From Mesocentrotus franciscanus (Eukaryota; Echinodermata; Echinoidea; Camarodonta; Strongylocentrotidae): a DNA stretch of 64,000 nucleotides. The position numbers and the translations under genes are program-made. The DNA lies in the NCBI GenBank assembly GCA_037976565.1, contig CP137682.1:30636657-30700656 (forward strand). The letters are read 5' to 3'. The notes under the pieces are model-generated. The model was not told where the DNA came from and did no database searches. It saw only the letters and a program-made list of their open reading frames with translations. The stretch's first letter is position 1; every line of letters begins with the position of its first letter. Shown one piece after another: positions 54,641 through 64,000 of this stretch.

Positions 54641-55067
54641 TTATTGTTATGTACTGTGCCGGACTTACCAGATGATGCCCGGTTAGGTCAAATTTTAGTG
54701 ATGGTCGGGCAGTATTCACATCAGGAACTCCATTAAACTTACCAGTTATACAATTAAAAAATCTAAATAAGTATTATGGTGTAAACAGGTGCGCCGGAAG
54801 GAATTTTAAAGTGGTACGTATACGGTCAACGGTTTGGGGCGTGGCACCACTGCGAGGGAGCGGAGCACCGCAGGGGGGTGGGCAGGCGCATATCCAGGAT
54901 TTCTTGGAGGAGGCCAAAATTTGAAATTATGCGAGCCAAATATTGGTACGTAACGCCGACCAGCAGTGGCATAATGAGCAAAAACGCTTATGGGGTGAAA
55001 GTATTTATGATCAGGTAGAGCGTAGCGTAAATTGGCGTGGGGTCTAAAATCACAAACACTTTGGGCA
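54641..55067. other. No gene seen
   Basis: It includes GAGGGAGCGGAGCACCGCAG near 54853, similar to end sequences of TIR elements in this window, but no partner end was found. Confidence 0.4.
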
Positions 55068-55332
55068 TCGAGTCAACCACTTGAAATTATCATTTGAAGA
55101 TGTCTTTGATGGGAAAGGGTGATTCCTTGTCCTAAACCAATTTATCATGTTGTATATCGTCGATTCAACATGTTATTCATATGTGCTGCGCCGCTACTGA
55201 GCATGCGCATTTCTCTTCGCTGTGTTGAATCGACGATATACAACATGGATAAATTGGTTTAGGACAAGGAATCACCTTTTTCCCATCGAAGACATCTTCA
55301 AATTATAATTTTAAATGATTGACTCGATGCCC
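55068..55332. repeat. Large palindrome (about 105-bp arms)
   Basis: The left arm GGCATCGAGTCAACCACTTG ... ATATCGTCGATTCAACA (55068-55170) is inverted at 55222-55332 (TGTTGAATCGACGATATACA ... GATTGACTCGATGCC) with few mismatches and a spacer of about 50 bp. Probably a foldback/MITE-type element. Confidence 0.82.
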
Positions 55333-55852
55333 AGAAGAGTTGAAAACATTGTAAGTCAAAATTTTAATTACTACTTCTTTACATTTCGAAAAATATGACC
55401 AAACCCGCTGTTTGAATCGTTTTCTATGTAGGATCTGGAGCTCTGCCGCTTTGGCGGCGCGGAGCTCCCTGGAGTTAACCCCGCCCATACCCCGCATATG
55501 GTAACCGTTAGGGTTACTGATAGGGTTATAATAATCATCAACTTTGTATTTTATTTGATACATCTCTTTGTCAAATTGGTTTTAAAAATCAATATTTTGA
55601 AATTTGAAATTCTTCTTCTCACTATGTTCAACCAAGTTGGAAAGAGCATGATAATTACACTTGGTAGATACATTGTACAGTTTTACATAAAACATTTCAT
55701 AACTATTTTGAAAAAGGGTTCAAGTTTTATATGGAGAGAAAACGAAATGAATTTGGGAATTTTTTTTTATAGTTTGGCACCTTTCTTTTTAACTGAATGC
55801 AATTTTCTTGTTTTCTTTGGTTTTATTTGCAGGTTCTGGTTGTATCAACCTT
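55333..55852. other. No gene recognised
   Basis: An open frame at 55498-55884 encodes a hydrophobic 128-residue product, but it runs into the satellite and has AT-driven composition. GAGCTCTGCCGCTTTGGCGG then CGCGGAGCTC (55438-55467) is a GC hairpin. Confidence 0.35.
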
Positions 55853-56904
55853 TGATTCCAAAAGAAATCATTGACTTTACTTGATTCCAGAAGGAATCAT
55901 TGCCAGTTTGATTCTGTAAAAACAGAATCATTCCAATTTCTTGATTCTGTAAAAACGGAATCATTGCCTGTTTGATTCTGTAAAAACAGTATCATTCCAA
56001 TTTCTTGATTCTGTAAAAACAGAATCATTGCCACTTTGATTCTGTAAAAACAGAATCATTCCAATTTCTTGATTCTGTAAAAACGGAATCATTGCCACTT
56101 TGATTCTGTAAAACAGAATCATTCCAATTTCTTGATTCTGTAAAACGGAATCATTGCCACTTTGATTCTGTAAAAACAGAATCATTCCAATTCTTGATTC
56201 TGTAAAAACGGAATCATTGCCACTTTGATTCTGTAAAAACAGAATCATTCCAATTTCTTGATTCTGTAAAACGGAATCATTGCCACTTTGATTCTGTAAA
56301 AACAGAATCATTCCAATTCTTGATTCTGTAAAAACGGAATCATTGCCTGTTTGATTCTGTAAAAACAGAATCATTCCAATTCTTGATTCTGTAAAGCGGA
56401 ATCATTGCCACTGATTCTGTAAAAACAGAATCATTCCAATTTCTTGATTCTGTAAAGCGGAATCATTGCCAGTTTGATTCTGTAAAAACAGAATCATTCC
56501 AATTCTTGATTCTGTAAAAGCGGAATCATTGCCAGTTTGATTCTGTAAAAACAGAATCATTCCAATTCTTGATTCTGTAAAAATGGAATCATTGCCACTT
56601 TGATTCTGTAAAAACAGAATCATTCCAATTCTTGATTCTGTAAACGGAATCATTGCCACTTTGATTCTGTAAAAACAGAATCATTCCAATTTCTTGATTC
56701 TGTAAAAATGGAATCATTGCCTTTGATTCTGTAAAAACAGAATCATTCCAATTCTTGATTCTGTAAAGCGGAATCATTGCCACTTTGATTCTGTAAAAAC
56801 ATAATCATTCCAATTTCTTGATTCTGTAAAGCGGAATCATTGCCAGTTTGATTCTGTAAAAACAGAATCATTCCAATTCTTGATTCTGTAAAAACAGAAT
56901 CATT
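55853..56904. repeat. Satellite of hairpin monomers directly upstream of Helentron copy C
   Basis: About 16 tandem units of roughly 64 bp, each made of two half-units. GATTCTGTAAAAACAGAATC is a perfect hairpin (8-bp stem, 4-base loop), followed by ATTCCAATTTCTT. The second half-unit, GATTCTGTAAAAACGGAATC, has one mismatch and is followed by ATTGCCACTTT. Lengths vary by one or two bases at A runs. The minus-strand frames it contains (GNDSVFTES...) are repeat translation, not genes. Confidence 0.95.
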
Positions 56905-57007
56905 GAGATCTTAAATCATTGAAATTTCAAATTTGAACAGAAAGCAAAGAACATAAAACTGAACAGCCTTGAATCGACAGAAGTCAAAAACTTATGAGAA
57001 ATTCTTG

Positions 57008-58047
57008 ATTTTTTTGCTGGAATCATTGCAATTCTCTTATTGTGTAGAAAGAGATTTACTGGCAATTTGCATGTGAGTGATATAAATTCAGTTGACTGGT
57101 TGATTGGATGTGAAGATATTTGAAAAGAAGTATAGAAACAGCAGTGAGATTGATTGGAAAAAGAATAAAGCAAAGGAAAATCGACCAAGCATACAGATCG
57201 AGAAATACAAGTGACTAAGCTTTGAATTTATGCAAAGAGTGCTGAATTTATTGCGAAGAGGACAAAGATTTGAGGCGTATATAAAAGTGCAAGTAAGTGG
57301 TTGTAAAAGAAAAGGAAGGAAAGTTTGGTCAGGAGATAGATAGTCTAGGTACAAAAGTGAGTCTGATTGATTGCGAGGAGACGAAAAAAATTATAAGTGA
57401 CTTTGATTGAGAGAAGAAATACAGAGTGAGCTTGATTGAATGCAAAGAAAGTGAGCTAAATTCATTGAAAAGAGAAACCAGTTAAGAATTCTATGAATAG
57501 ATGTGAACTTGATTGATTGTTGTGAAGAGAAAGAAAATTTGATCAGGTATACGAAAGTCTGGAGGCAGAAGTGAGCTTGAAAGGGAAGAGCATTTGGGGC
57601 AGGAGATAGAAGCAGAATTAATCAAACAAAAGTAGTAGAAAGAAGGGTATTTGGAACAGTGATAAAAATCCAAGAGGAAGTGAGCTTTACTGAATGCAAA
57701 GAGAAGAGGGTTTAAATAGGGCAGGATATACAGAAGTAATAAAGAGAGTAAGAAGGAAATTTGGATCAGGGGATACAGGACTAGAAAGCTAGCTGAGCTT
57801 TATTGAGTGGAAAAAGGCAATACATATTGAGTTGAAGTGGAAAGACGGGTTGATAAAATTCAAACGGCTCAATTGAACTTTCTGATTTTTTTCTGATTTG
57901 TTACTGAAAGTGTTGATATAAAAGCTTATAGTGCAAATTGATCATAATATCCACATACAAAGACACATTGTGAAGTGCATATTCTGGGAAGAAAAAATAA
58001 AGTGTAGAATCTTGGCAGCTTTTGTTTTTTTATAGACATTGTCCACA
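57008..58047 (+). promoter_or_regulatory. Purine-rich Helentron leader
   Basis: One kilobase of A/G-rich sequence with loosely repeated phrases (GTGAGCTTGATTGA, GGGGCAGGAGATAGA, TTTGGTCAGGAGATAGATAG) and almost no open frame on the coding strand. Also present as 1-1025 in copy A. Its place before the first ATG suggests a 5' UTR and promoter region, but no core promoter element is certain. Confidence 0.5.
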
Positions 58048-58695
58048 ATGGATACAGCTGAATTTAAGAAAGTACTGGATGAAATCCTATATATACTGTC
58101 TAGTATGTCAATGATCAATTCAGAGCTGAATGAATGTTGTGTATGTAGCAATGAGATCAAAGAAAATGAGAGTAATGCAACTTGTGAATTCTGTAGAAAC
58201 CATTTTCATGTGACCTGTATGGGATTTCCCTGTGAGAACACACTGAGTGATATTAGATTGATTTGGATTTGTTCATTGTGTGGAAATAACAATGTTGCTC
58301 ATCGCATGTTTGATAAAGTATGCATCCCTTCTCATTTCAATAGATACAAGCTTCTTGAGGATCAAGGTGATGAAGAGTGCGTTACTGACATGCCAAGCCG
58401 ATCAACCAACAAAAAGGATGGAAGAAAATGTACCAGATCAAAGAAGAGGTATGCAAGAGGAAAGAAATCAGTATGTTGCCTGAAAAAGCGATGTATTGAT
58501 GACATGAAAATGAGTGACTGTGACAGATGTAAACCTGATCCTATAGACACAGAAAATCCATCTCAATCAGATTATCAACAATTGACAAATGAAGAATTTG
58601 AAGATGATGCTGATGACTGGGTTACTGTAAAATCAAGAAAGACAAAATGGATGGAGAAAATAAAAGAGAAAATTGTATTCCAAATCAAAAGATGA
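58048..58695 (+). pseudogene. Helentron copy C: N-terminal PHD finger and basic/acidic region
   Basis: The start is ATG 58048 (CCACAATGG context). A complete Cys4-His-Cys3 PHD pattern lies at residues 30-78: CVC, C..C in CEFC, H..C in HVTC, then C..C in WICSLC. PHD fingers usually read histone H3 tails, so it could steer insertion to chromatin or bind host factors. A Lys/Arg-rich segment and EEFEDDADDWVTVKSRKTKW follow. The frame closes at 58695 (QIKR stop), but copy A continues at this point, so the stop reflects an indel. Confidence 0.75.
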
Positions 58696-60050
58696 TCATC
58701 GAACAGGCGGGAAAATCAAAGAAAATCAGTGAATGGTATAGTCTTGGAACCAGGTGTGACTTACATCGGCAAAGCAATGAAGACATTCTATGAAAGAGAT
58801 AAGAAAAAAGGAAACCAAAGAAAAATGTTTGTAAGGAAAAGAAGAATGTAAAAAAAGAAGATGTCAGTTTGCAGTCTTATACAGAAACTCTTTTGGCTAT
58901 ATATGCATACAGTGTGCAGTCCCCACATTCAATGAAATTGTACAGTGAGACCTGTGTGCAAATTGAAACAGTGCAAGCACAATCCTGGGCTGCCGTAGCA
59001 AGTTATTTGCCAACTCAATCAAGAACAGATTCATGTGTTGATATTCATGCATGCACTCGTAATCTTTTGAACAGATCAAGGATTTGCGAATGTACAGAGT
59101 TCATGCTGGTGGCAAGAAAAAGAACAAGGTAAAGCAAGGAACAAGAAAGGTCAGTGTATCAAAGGGAAGAAAGGTACTGATGGAAATCACTCTTGTGATA
59201 AATCGGAGATTAGATTTGACAAAGATGAGCGAATAGAATTAGCAGTAAAGAATGAGAAGCTTTATTCAAAGAAATCTATGAATGCAGGTGACCAAGGACT
59301 TGATCCAAATACATGTAAAAATGATGAAAACTCAGACAAGCATATGTGCAATATGAAAGGCGATAAAGGTTCAGATGGAGTTGTGCAGGCTGATTCAAAG
59401 AATAATCTGCTGGAACTGAATTTTGATGAAAATAGGAAATTGAAATAGGCGATGATAGTGGCAGTGATGTTCATATACCAGTGAAACGTTCGTGTGCAAG
59501 AAATTGTATAGAATCTGATAGTGATACAGGCGCAAGTCCTGGATATGATTTATTCGATAGAAGTGTTTCACCAGAGCGCAATATGCCTTTGAATGTTTGT
59601 GATAGACCAAAAGATATGCCCAGAAATGAACCAGTAGACAATGTCTGTGAATCGGTATTGGAAAATGATGATATGATGAAAAATGATTTTCATATGTTTC
59701 AGATGGTGTAGAAGAAGATGCAGTGTTTGATAATGACTTAAAGAATAGAAGCTTTGATACAGTAAAACATGGTACAGACAATGATACTGATATGTCATTT
59801 ATTGATGATGCTCATTCAAGAAATCCTTTAGAATCTTTTTCAGATTCAAATATCAAAGATGAAGACATTGAAAAGGCAATAGATGCTAATATGTACACAT
59901 GTACTGATGAGACAGAAACAGAAGTTGAATTTGTAGCAGATCTTGGATTACGTGATAGACGGATAAAGATTTCAAATTTGTACCGCTCCAGAATAATGAC
60001 AAACAGAACATTTGTTCAAAACTGAATATTAGATATATAGGCAAAAGCTG
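58696..60050 (+). pseudogene. Helentron copy C: charged linker, broken frames
   Basis: It continues as VTYIGKAMKTFYERDKKK-like sequence, then SLQSYTETLLAIYAY, a Lys-rich stretch and long acidic Ser/Asp-rich pieces (for example YDLFDRSVSPERNMPLNV, FIDDAHSRNPLESFSDSN) in alternating frames. No domain recognised. It separates the PHD finger from the OTU domain by about 450 residues. Confidence 0.6.
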
Positions 60051-60069
60051 TGATTCAAGGTTAGATAGA

Positions 60070-60510
60070 AATAGCTTTATTGGAGTTCCTTTACATAATA
60101 AACAAATTACTGGTGATGGCAATTGTTTCTTTCGCGCAATTTCCTATGTAATTTCTGGAACTGAGCGTAATTATGCAATTCTAAGATTTGCCACTGTGAA
60201 CCATTTATTGCAAACCAAGAACATGTTTAGTAATACATTGAGGCAAGGGTATAGAACAGTCAGAGAATATGTTCTGAAGCGTGGAATAATGGAAGGCGGG
60301 CGTGGGCTACAGATACTGAAATTAGTGCTTTAGCAAATTTAATCGATACTGATATTTATTCATACAATGACCAAGTACCATGTTGGCAATTGTTCTCTGC
60401 AAAGAAACCTGGAAGAATAAATATTGTAACATCTGATAAGGAATTTATATACTATACACAGGAAATGTTCATTTTAATGTTGTTGAATCTGTAGATTTTG
60501 TCAATTTCAA
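60070..60510 (+). pseudogene. Helentron copy C: OTU cysteine protease domain
   Basis: KQITGDGNCFFRAISYVISG (nucleophile Cys in DGNCFF) lies at about 60100-60160. NHLLQTKNMF, YVLKRGIMEGG, then WATDTEISALANLIDTDIYS (in a shifted frame) and, at the end, GNVHFNVVESVDF with the catalytic His at about 60470 match the OTU fold. OTU domains cut ubiquitin linkages. They are a known extra of Helentrons. Frameshifts near 60300 and 60450 interrupt it in this copy. Confidence 0.82.
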
Positions 60511-60514
60511 TTCA

Positions 60515-60889
60515 TTGGAACAGACAAGAACAACTAAACATAAAACGTCAAAGAGAACCTTGCCATGTCCATCAAATCAGGCTGATGTTAAAATGAAGCA
60601 TTTGTTCAAGAAGTGTAGATCCAAATGGCAGTTAGAAGAAGAAATTGATGAAGTAGTGGATAAGTCTCCTGAAACATTTCAGAACCATGTTGACCCAAAG
60701 GGAAAAAACGTAGGCTTACGCTGGAGACTGGTACGATAAATCATGATAAGAAGAAAAGTACTGCAAATCTTTTTGACATGACATATGAACAGTGTGCAAG
60801 TAAATTTAGGAATGAACATCAGTCTGAATCAGTTGTTCTAGCGAGCGTAACACCAAGGATGAAGCCCTTGAAAGTGATCACAAAGACAA
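60515..60889 (+). pseudogene. Helentron copy C: linker between the two proteases
   Basis: Same as 38677-38342 of copy B (KRTLPCPSNQADVKMKHLFK, then KWQLEEEIDEVVDKSPETFQ). The frame breaks near 60710 (copy B: GKKRRLTLETG; here GKNVGLRWRLVR), a difference of one base in an A run. Confidence 0.7.
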
Positions 60890-62111
60890 ATGCACAGTGT
60901 CAATACACAAATAACGCTTGTTGCCCAAGGGACATTCAATCAAGGTGATACAAGATTTGGTTACTCAAGTGGAAAGCAGTGTGTTGCCAATTCACTATCT
61001 GCACTGTTGTATAGCAAGGTAAAAAATGCCAATGATTGGAAAAGTACAGATCTAGACAGGATTTTGAACAACGGTGATGAATTATATCGTTACATGACGA
61101 TCCACTTCACTCGACCATGAATACTTATTGATATCTGATCTATTTGAATATTTGGATGCGTACGATGAATTGTTTAACATAGTATGTCGTGAACCAGTCA
61201 CTGGATTGTTAGATGGAGATGAATTGATATTGGCCCAGTCTCTTTCGATGACATTGAAGCAAGCGCTCGAAAAAGAACTCTGTACTGATTCTGATGCATG
61301 TTTTGTGACATTTGCTGGAAGTACTTTGATTGTATTATCTGGTCAAGATGGTTTCTTTATATTTGATTCACATTCCAGAAGCAGTCGAGGTTTCCTGATT
61401 GATAACGGACACAGTGTCGTACTTAGTACTCCAAGTTGGCAAGGTGTGTACAAGCATTGCATGAGGTTAGCAAAAACAAGGGGATGCCCCATGCACACTG
61501 AATTTGAAGTAACTAGTGTATGTGCAAAAGCAACTTCCGGTAAGAATGAAACCTTGAAAGGCTATCCACAGTTACAGGATTTTGTTTGTAGTCAAATTCC
61601 TTCGTCAAATAGGCACAGTGAAAGTCAGTCTGGAAGCTCTGGATGGAACATACATTGTGAAAGCTTTGATGAAGTTCAAAGATTGAATGAGAGTGTTTCC
61701 CCACAAAAGATGATTGTTAACCCAAATGTATTTCTCTTCCCTGAAAAAGCAAATGAAACAACCATTCATGATGTACATTATAACGGTCAGCAATTAAAAC
61801 TGAAGAGTGTCACAATTGGCTTAACCAAATTAAAAGAATCACAGCTAAGTAATAGTTGTCTTCTGAAAAGAAATGACTCTATAAAAACAGAATATGAAAA
61901 TGAACATAAAGGAGATTCCAAAAATTGTACTAAATGTGGAAAAGACTCTGATAGATTGAATTTAGTGAACAAAGTTCAGAATTCCAACTCTATCTTAAGC
62001 AGAAAACGAAAATGGAGTAACCACGGCGATGCAAAAGTTGATGTCGACCTTGGCAAGGAAATTCGAAAAACCAAATTGGTAAAAATGAATGAGCGACAGC
62101 TTAAGAATTGA
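60890..62111 (+). pseudogene. Helentron copy C: C76-like (tegument-type) cysteine protease
   Basis: Frames 60890-61120 and 61128-62111. The nucleophile segment is GDTRFGYSSGKQCVANSLSA. It is followed by ILNNGDELYRY, LLDGDELILAQSLSMTLKQ, ACFVTFAGSTLIVLSGQDGF and FIFDSHSRSSRG, whose Asp-x-His completes the triad arrangement known from herpesvirus tegument deubiquitinases (peptidase C76). About 250 residues, the usual length. The two frames are split near 61100, where copy B differs by a few bases. Resemblance is by motif only, and the source could be cellular. Confidence 0.72.
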
Positions 62112-62611
62112 TGCAAGCGAATGTACTGATAGTCATGATGAATTAATGATAATTGGAGAAGTTCATGTTAGAAATGTAGACCATGGAAAGAAAAAACGTA
62201 AAAACAGACAAAGTTCTAATCAAATTAGGAGGCGCAGGAGACAGCAAATGAGAAAAAGAGCCCTGACCAAAGATGAAATCATTAAGAAAAAGAAAAGTGT
62301 ATTCACAATGTGCAAATGAAAAAATTCGAAGAATAGATATAAAAATGATTTAACCTACAAAATGGAAAAAATAAATGTAGTAAAACAAAGACAAAGAAAT
62401 TACAACACTGATTTATCACACAAAATAAAGCAAGAGCTTATGTGAAACAACAGCAAAGAAATGTATAAAGAGGATTCAATTTCAGGAACACACAGCTAAA
62501 TATTATGAAAACCAAATATCATTCTGATTTACATTATAAAAAGAAAATTTTGTATAGAAATAAACAAAAATATTTGAGAAATGAGGATTCAAAGAAAATG
62601 TTAAAACAGTT
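62089..62611 (+). pseudogene. Helentron copy C: basic linker
   Basis: DSLRIDASECTDSHDELMII then KKKRKNRQSSNQIRRRRRQQ, a strongly basic stretch and possible nuclear localisation signal. Matches the end of the 36748-38130 frame of copy B, with frameshifts near 62085 and 62290. Confidence 0.65.
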
Positions 62612-64000
62612 ATGAGGACTAAAATGAAAAATAAATATAAAACCAATGAAAATTTCAAACAAATGCACAAAACCAAAATAAGAACTAAATATCAGAACAT
62701 TGAAGATTTCAAAGAAAAGCACAAAACTAAAATAAGAACTAAATATCAGAACATTGAAGATTTCAAAGAAAAGCACAAAACCAAAATAAGAACTAAATAT
62801 CAGAACATTGAAGATTTCAAAGAAAAGCACAAAACCAAAATAAGAACTAAATATCAGAACATTGAAGATTTCAAAGAAAAGCACAAAACCAAAATAAGAA
62901 CTAAATATCAGAACATTGAAGATTTCAAAGAAAAGCACAAAAGCAAATGAGAAGCAAATATCAGAACGATGAAGATTTGAAACATATAAATAAGGCAAAT
63001 ATGAAAATATTGTCCAAAATTAGATATAAAGTCAAAGAATTTAAGGAAAAGAAATTGATGAGCTTAAAAATTAAATATAAAAGTATTGAAAAATATAGGC
63101 AAAATGTAATAAAACAAAATCGGAAAAGGTCTGTAGTTCGAACAGTAAAATTGTCCAAGTTTGATATTGTACTCGAAGAATTTAGAAAGATAATTTCTCA
63201 TGGCCCAGAATATGTGTGCTGTGTATGTTTAAAACTTCTCTTTGAGAACCAAGTATTGAAATGTAAAAAGAGCAATTATAAAATTCAGAAATGCATAAGT
63301 GAAGAATATTTGCATGTTTGCAATTCAGAATGCCGGTCAGAATGTTTAATAGGCCAGTCAGCCAGATCGTCACTATGGATATGCTTCACCTGTCATAGAA
63401 AATTGCAAGCTGGAAAATTACCTGCAGAAGCAAATATGAACAATTTACAACTACATGAAATTCCAGAAGAACTTGCCAATTTGAACAATTTAGAACAGCA
63501 TTTGATTGCATTGAATATCCCTTTCATGAAGTTAATGGCCTTGCCTAAAGGTGGTCAAATGGAGTCCATGGCCCAGTCGTGTGTGCCTTCAAACACTTAT
63601 GAAACAGTAGATATGTTGCCAAGACCACAGACTGAAGATCAATTGATCCGTGTTAAACTGAAACGAAAATTGTCGTACAAAAGCTATTATGAGTACAAAT
63701 TTGTAGATAAATCTAACTTGCTTAATGCTCTGCAGTATTTAAAGCAAATAATAAGTGGTATTTTGATGTTACAGTAAATGATAAATGGGAAAACTCACTT
63801 GAACGAAATGAAAAAGATAATGAAAAGGAAGAAGCAGTGGAAATTGGTGGTAAAGCTCGTTTAGCAAAACATTTGAAGGAAATGGAAGAACAAATTGATT
63901 ATATTTTGTCCAAAGACAAAAATGCTAATGAAAACATGCAAGACAACAGTGAACTACACAAAAAAATAGATGACAATGACACTGAAGGATATGGAAGAAG
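62612..64000 (+). pseudogene. Helentron copy C: basic repeats and Cys-rich/DUF6570-like region
   Basis: 62612-62950 encodes the 18-residue repeat array (five KHKTKIRTKYQNIEDFKE units). 62947-63777 encodes the Cys-rich module (CCVCLKLL, CNSECRSECL, WICFTCHRKL) and LPKGGQ, then VPSNTYETVDMLPRP. A lost A in a run splits the array from the module near 62945, and another indel near 63750 sends the frame to a stop. The reading resumes as NDKWENSLERNEKDNEKEEA to the window end. The Rep domain would follow outside. Confidence 0.8.

Larger units (their letters stand above)
57008..64000 (+). mobile_element. Helentron copy C, 5' end to start of the Rep region (runs off window)
   Basis: Leader 57008-58047, then coding sequence from 58048. 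It supplies the PHD finger and OTU domain missing from copy B and overlaps copy B from 60410 to the window end with near identity. Assembled together, B and C describe an element of at least 11 kb. The exact 5' end is uncertain: it may lie at the satellite edge or include the satellite. Confidence 0.87.

Noticed and set aside
55961..56374. Minus-strand open frame of 137 codons reading repeated GNDSVFTES and IGMILFLQNQ
   Set aside because: It is the translation of the satellite unit. Unit length varies by single bases, so the frame is not maintained across the array.
55853..56904. CRISPR-like array of repeats and spacers
   Set aside because: The spacers are as repetitive as the repeats, the unit is a simple satellite, and the genome is eukaryotic.
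60890..61500. Endogenous herpesvirus fragment
   Set aside because: Only this domain resembles the viral family, and it lies in the same position in two Helentron copies, flanked by Helentron coding sequence.
61513..61972. Minus-strand frames within copy C (also 37220-37679 plus in copy B)
   Set aside because: Antisense shadows of the protease and linker coding region; no motif of their own.

Overview
This window looks like a piece of an animal nuclear genome. It is AT-rich, has GT-AG introns, scattered tRNA-derived SINEs, MITEs, an interstitial block of CCCTAA telomere-type repeats, and Ty3/gypsy, hAT and Helentron-type transposons. The repeat content suggests a marine invertebrate deuterostome such as an echinoderm, but nothing here fixes the species. 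There are two 500-bp runs of N (2505-3004 and 38786-39285). Their equal length suggests placeholder gaps, so distances across them should not be trusted.

Layout. 1-2504: 5' part of a Helentron (copy A, plus strand). 3005-9379: last exons of a TBC1D2/TBC1D2B-like Rab GTPase-activating protein. Its introns are filled with MITEs and its last intron/exon junction has been tandemly duplicated several times. 9380-17600: 3' flank with a series of MITEs, a 190-bp tandem repeat and an inverted repeat holding telomeric repeats. 17590-20945: a tRNA-derived SINE, then a long non-autonomous element of a family I call the AGGTG family. 21543-30285: small MITE, gypsy pol remnant, remnant of an uncharacterised transposon-type protein split by a MITE, a hAT transposase relic and an orphan exon. 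30700-38785: Helentron copy B (minus strand), from the end of its OTU domain through Rep, Pif1-type helicase and endonuclease. 39286-47707: a head-to-tail array of AGGTG-family elements with rolling-circle style ends. 47708-51590: a 0.9-kb direct duplication carrying a 7SL-like SINE insertion, plus tRNA SINEs. 51902-55500: inverted AGGTG fragment, CpG-richer unique sequence, tandem repeats and a palindrome. 55853-56904: a satellite made of hairpin monomers. 57008-64000: Helentron copy C (plus strand), running off the window.

The most striking system is the Helentron. Piecing copies B and C together gives one very long coding region, in this order: PHD finger, charged linker, OTU cysteine protease, a second cysteine protease resembling the herpesvirus tegument (peptidase C76) fold, basic 18-residue tandem repeats, Cys-rich/DUF6570-like region, HUH Rep nuclease, Pif1-type helicase and C-terminal apurinic-type endonuclease. 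The copies are nearly identical where they overlap but are broken by different small indels. They are therefore either very young or contain assembly indel errors. The AGGTG elements have the anatomy of non-autonomous Helentron relatives: a 5' terminal repeat matched by an inverted 3' subterminal repeat, a 3' stem-loop, a CTAG end and tandem head-to-tail junctions. However, their ends do not match the autonomous copies seen here.
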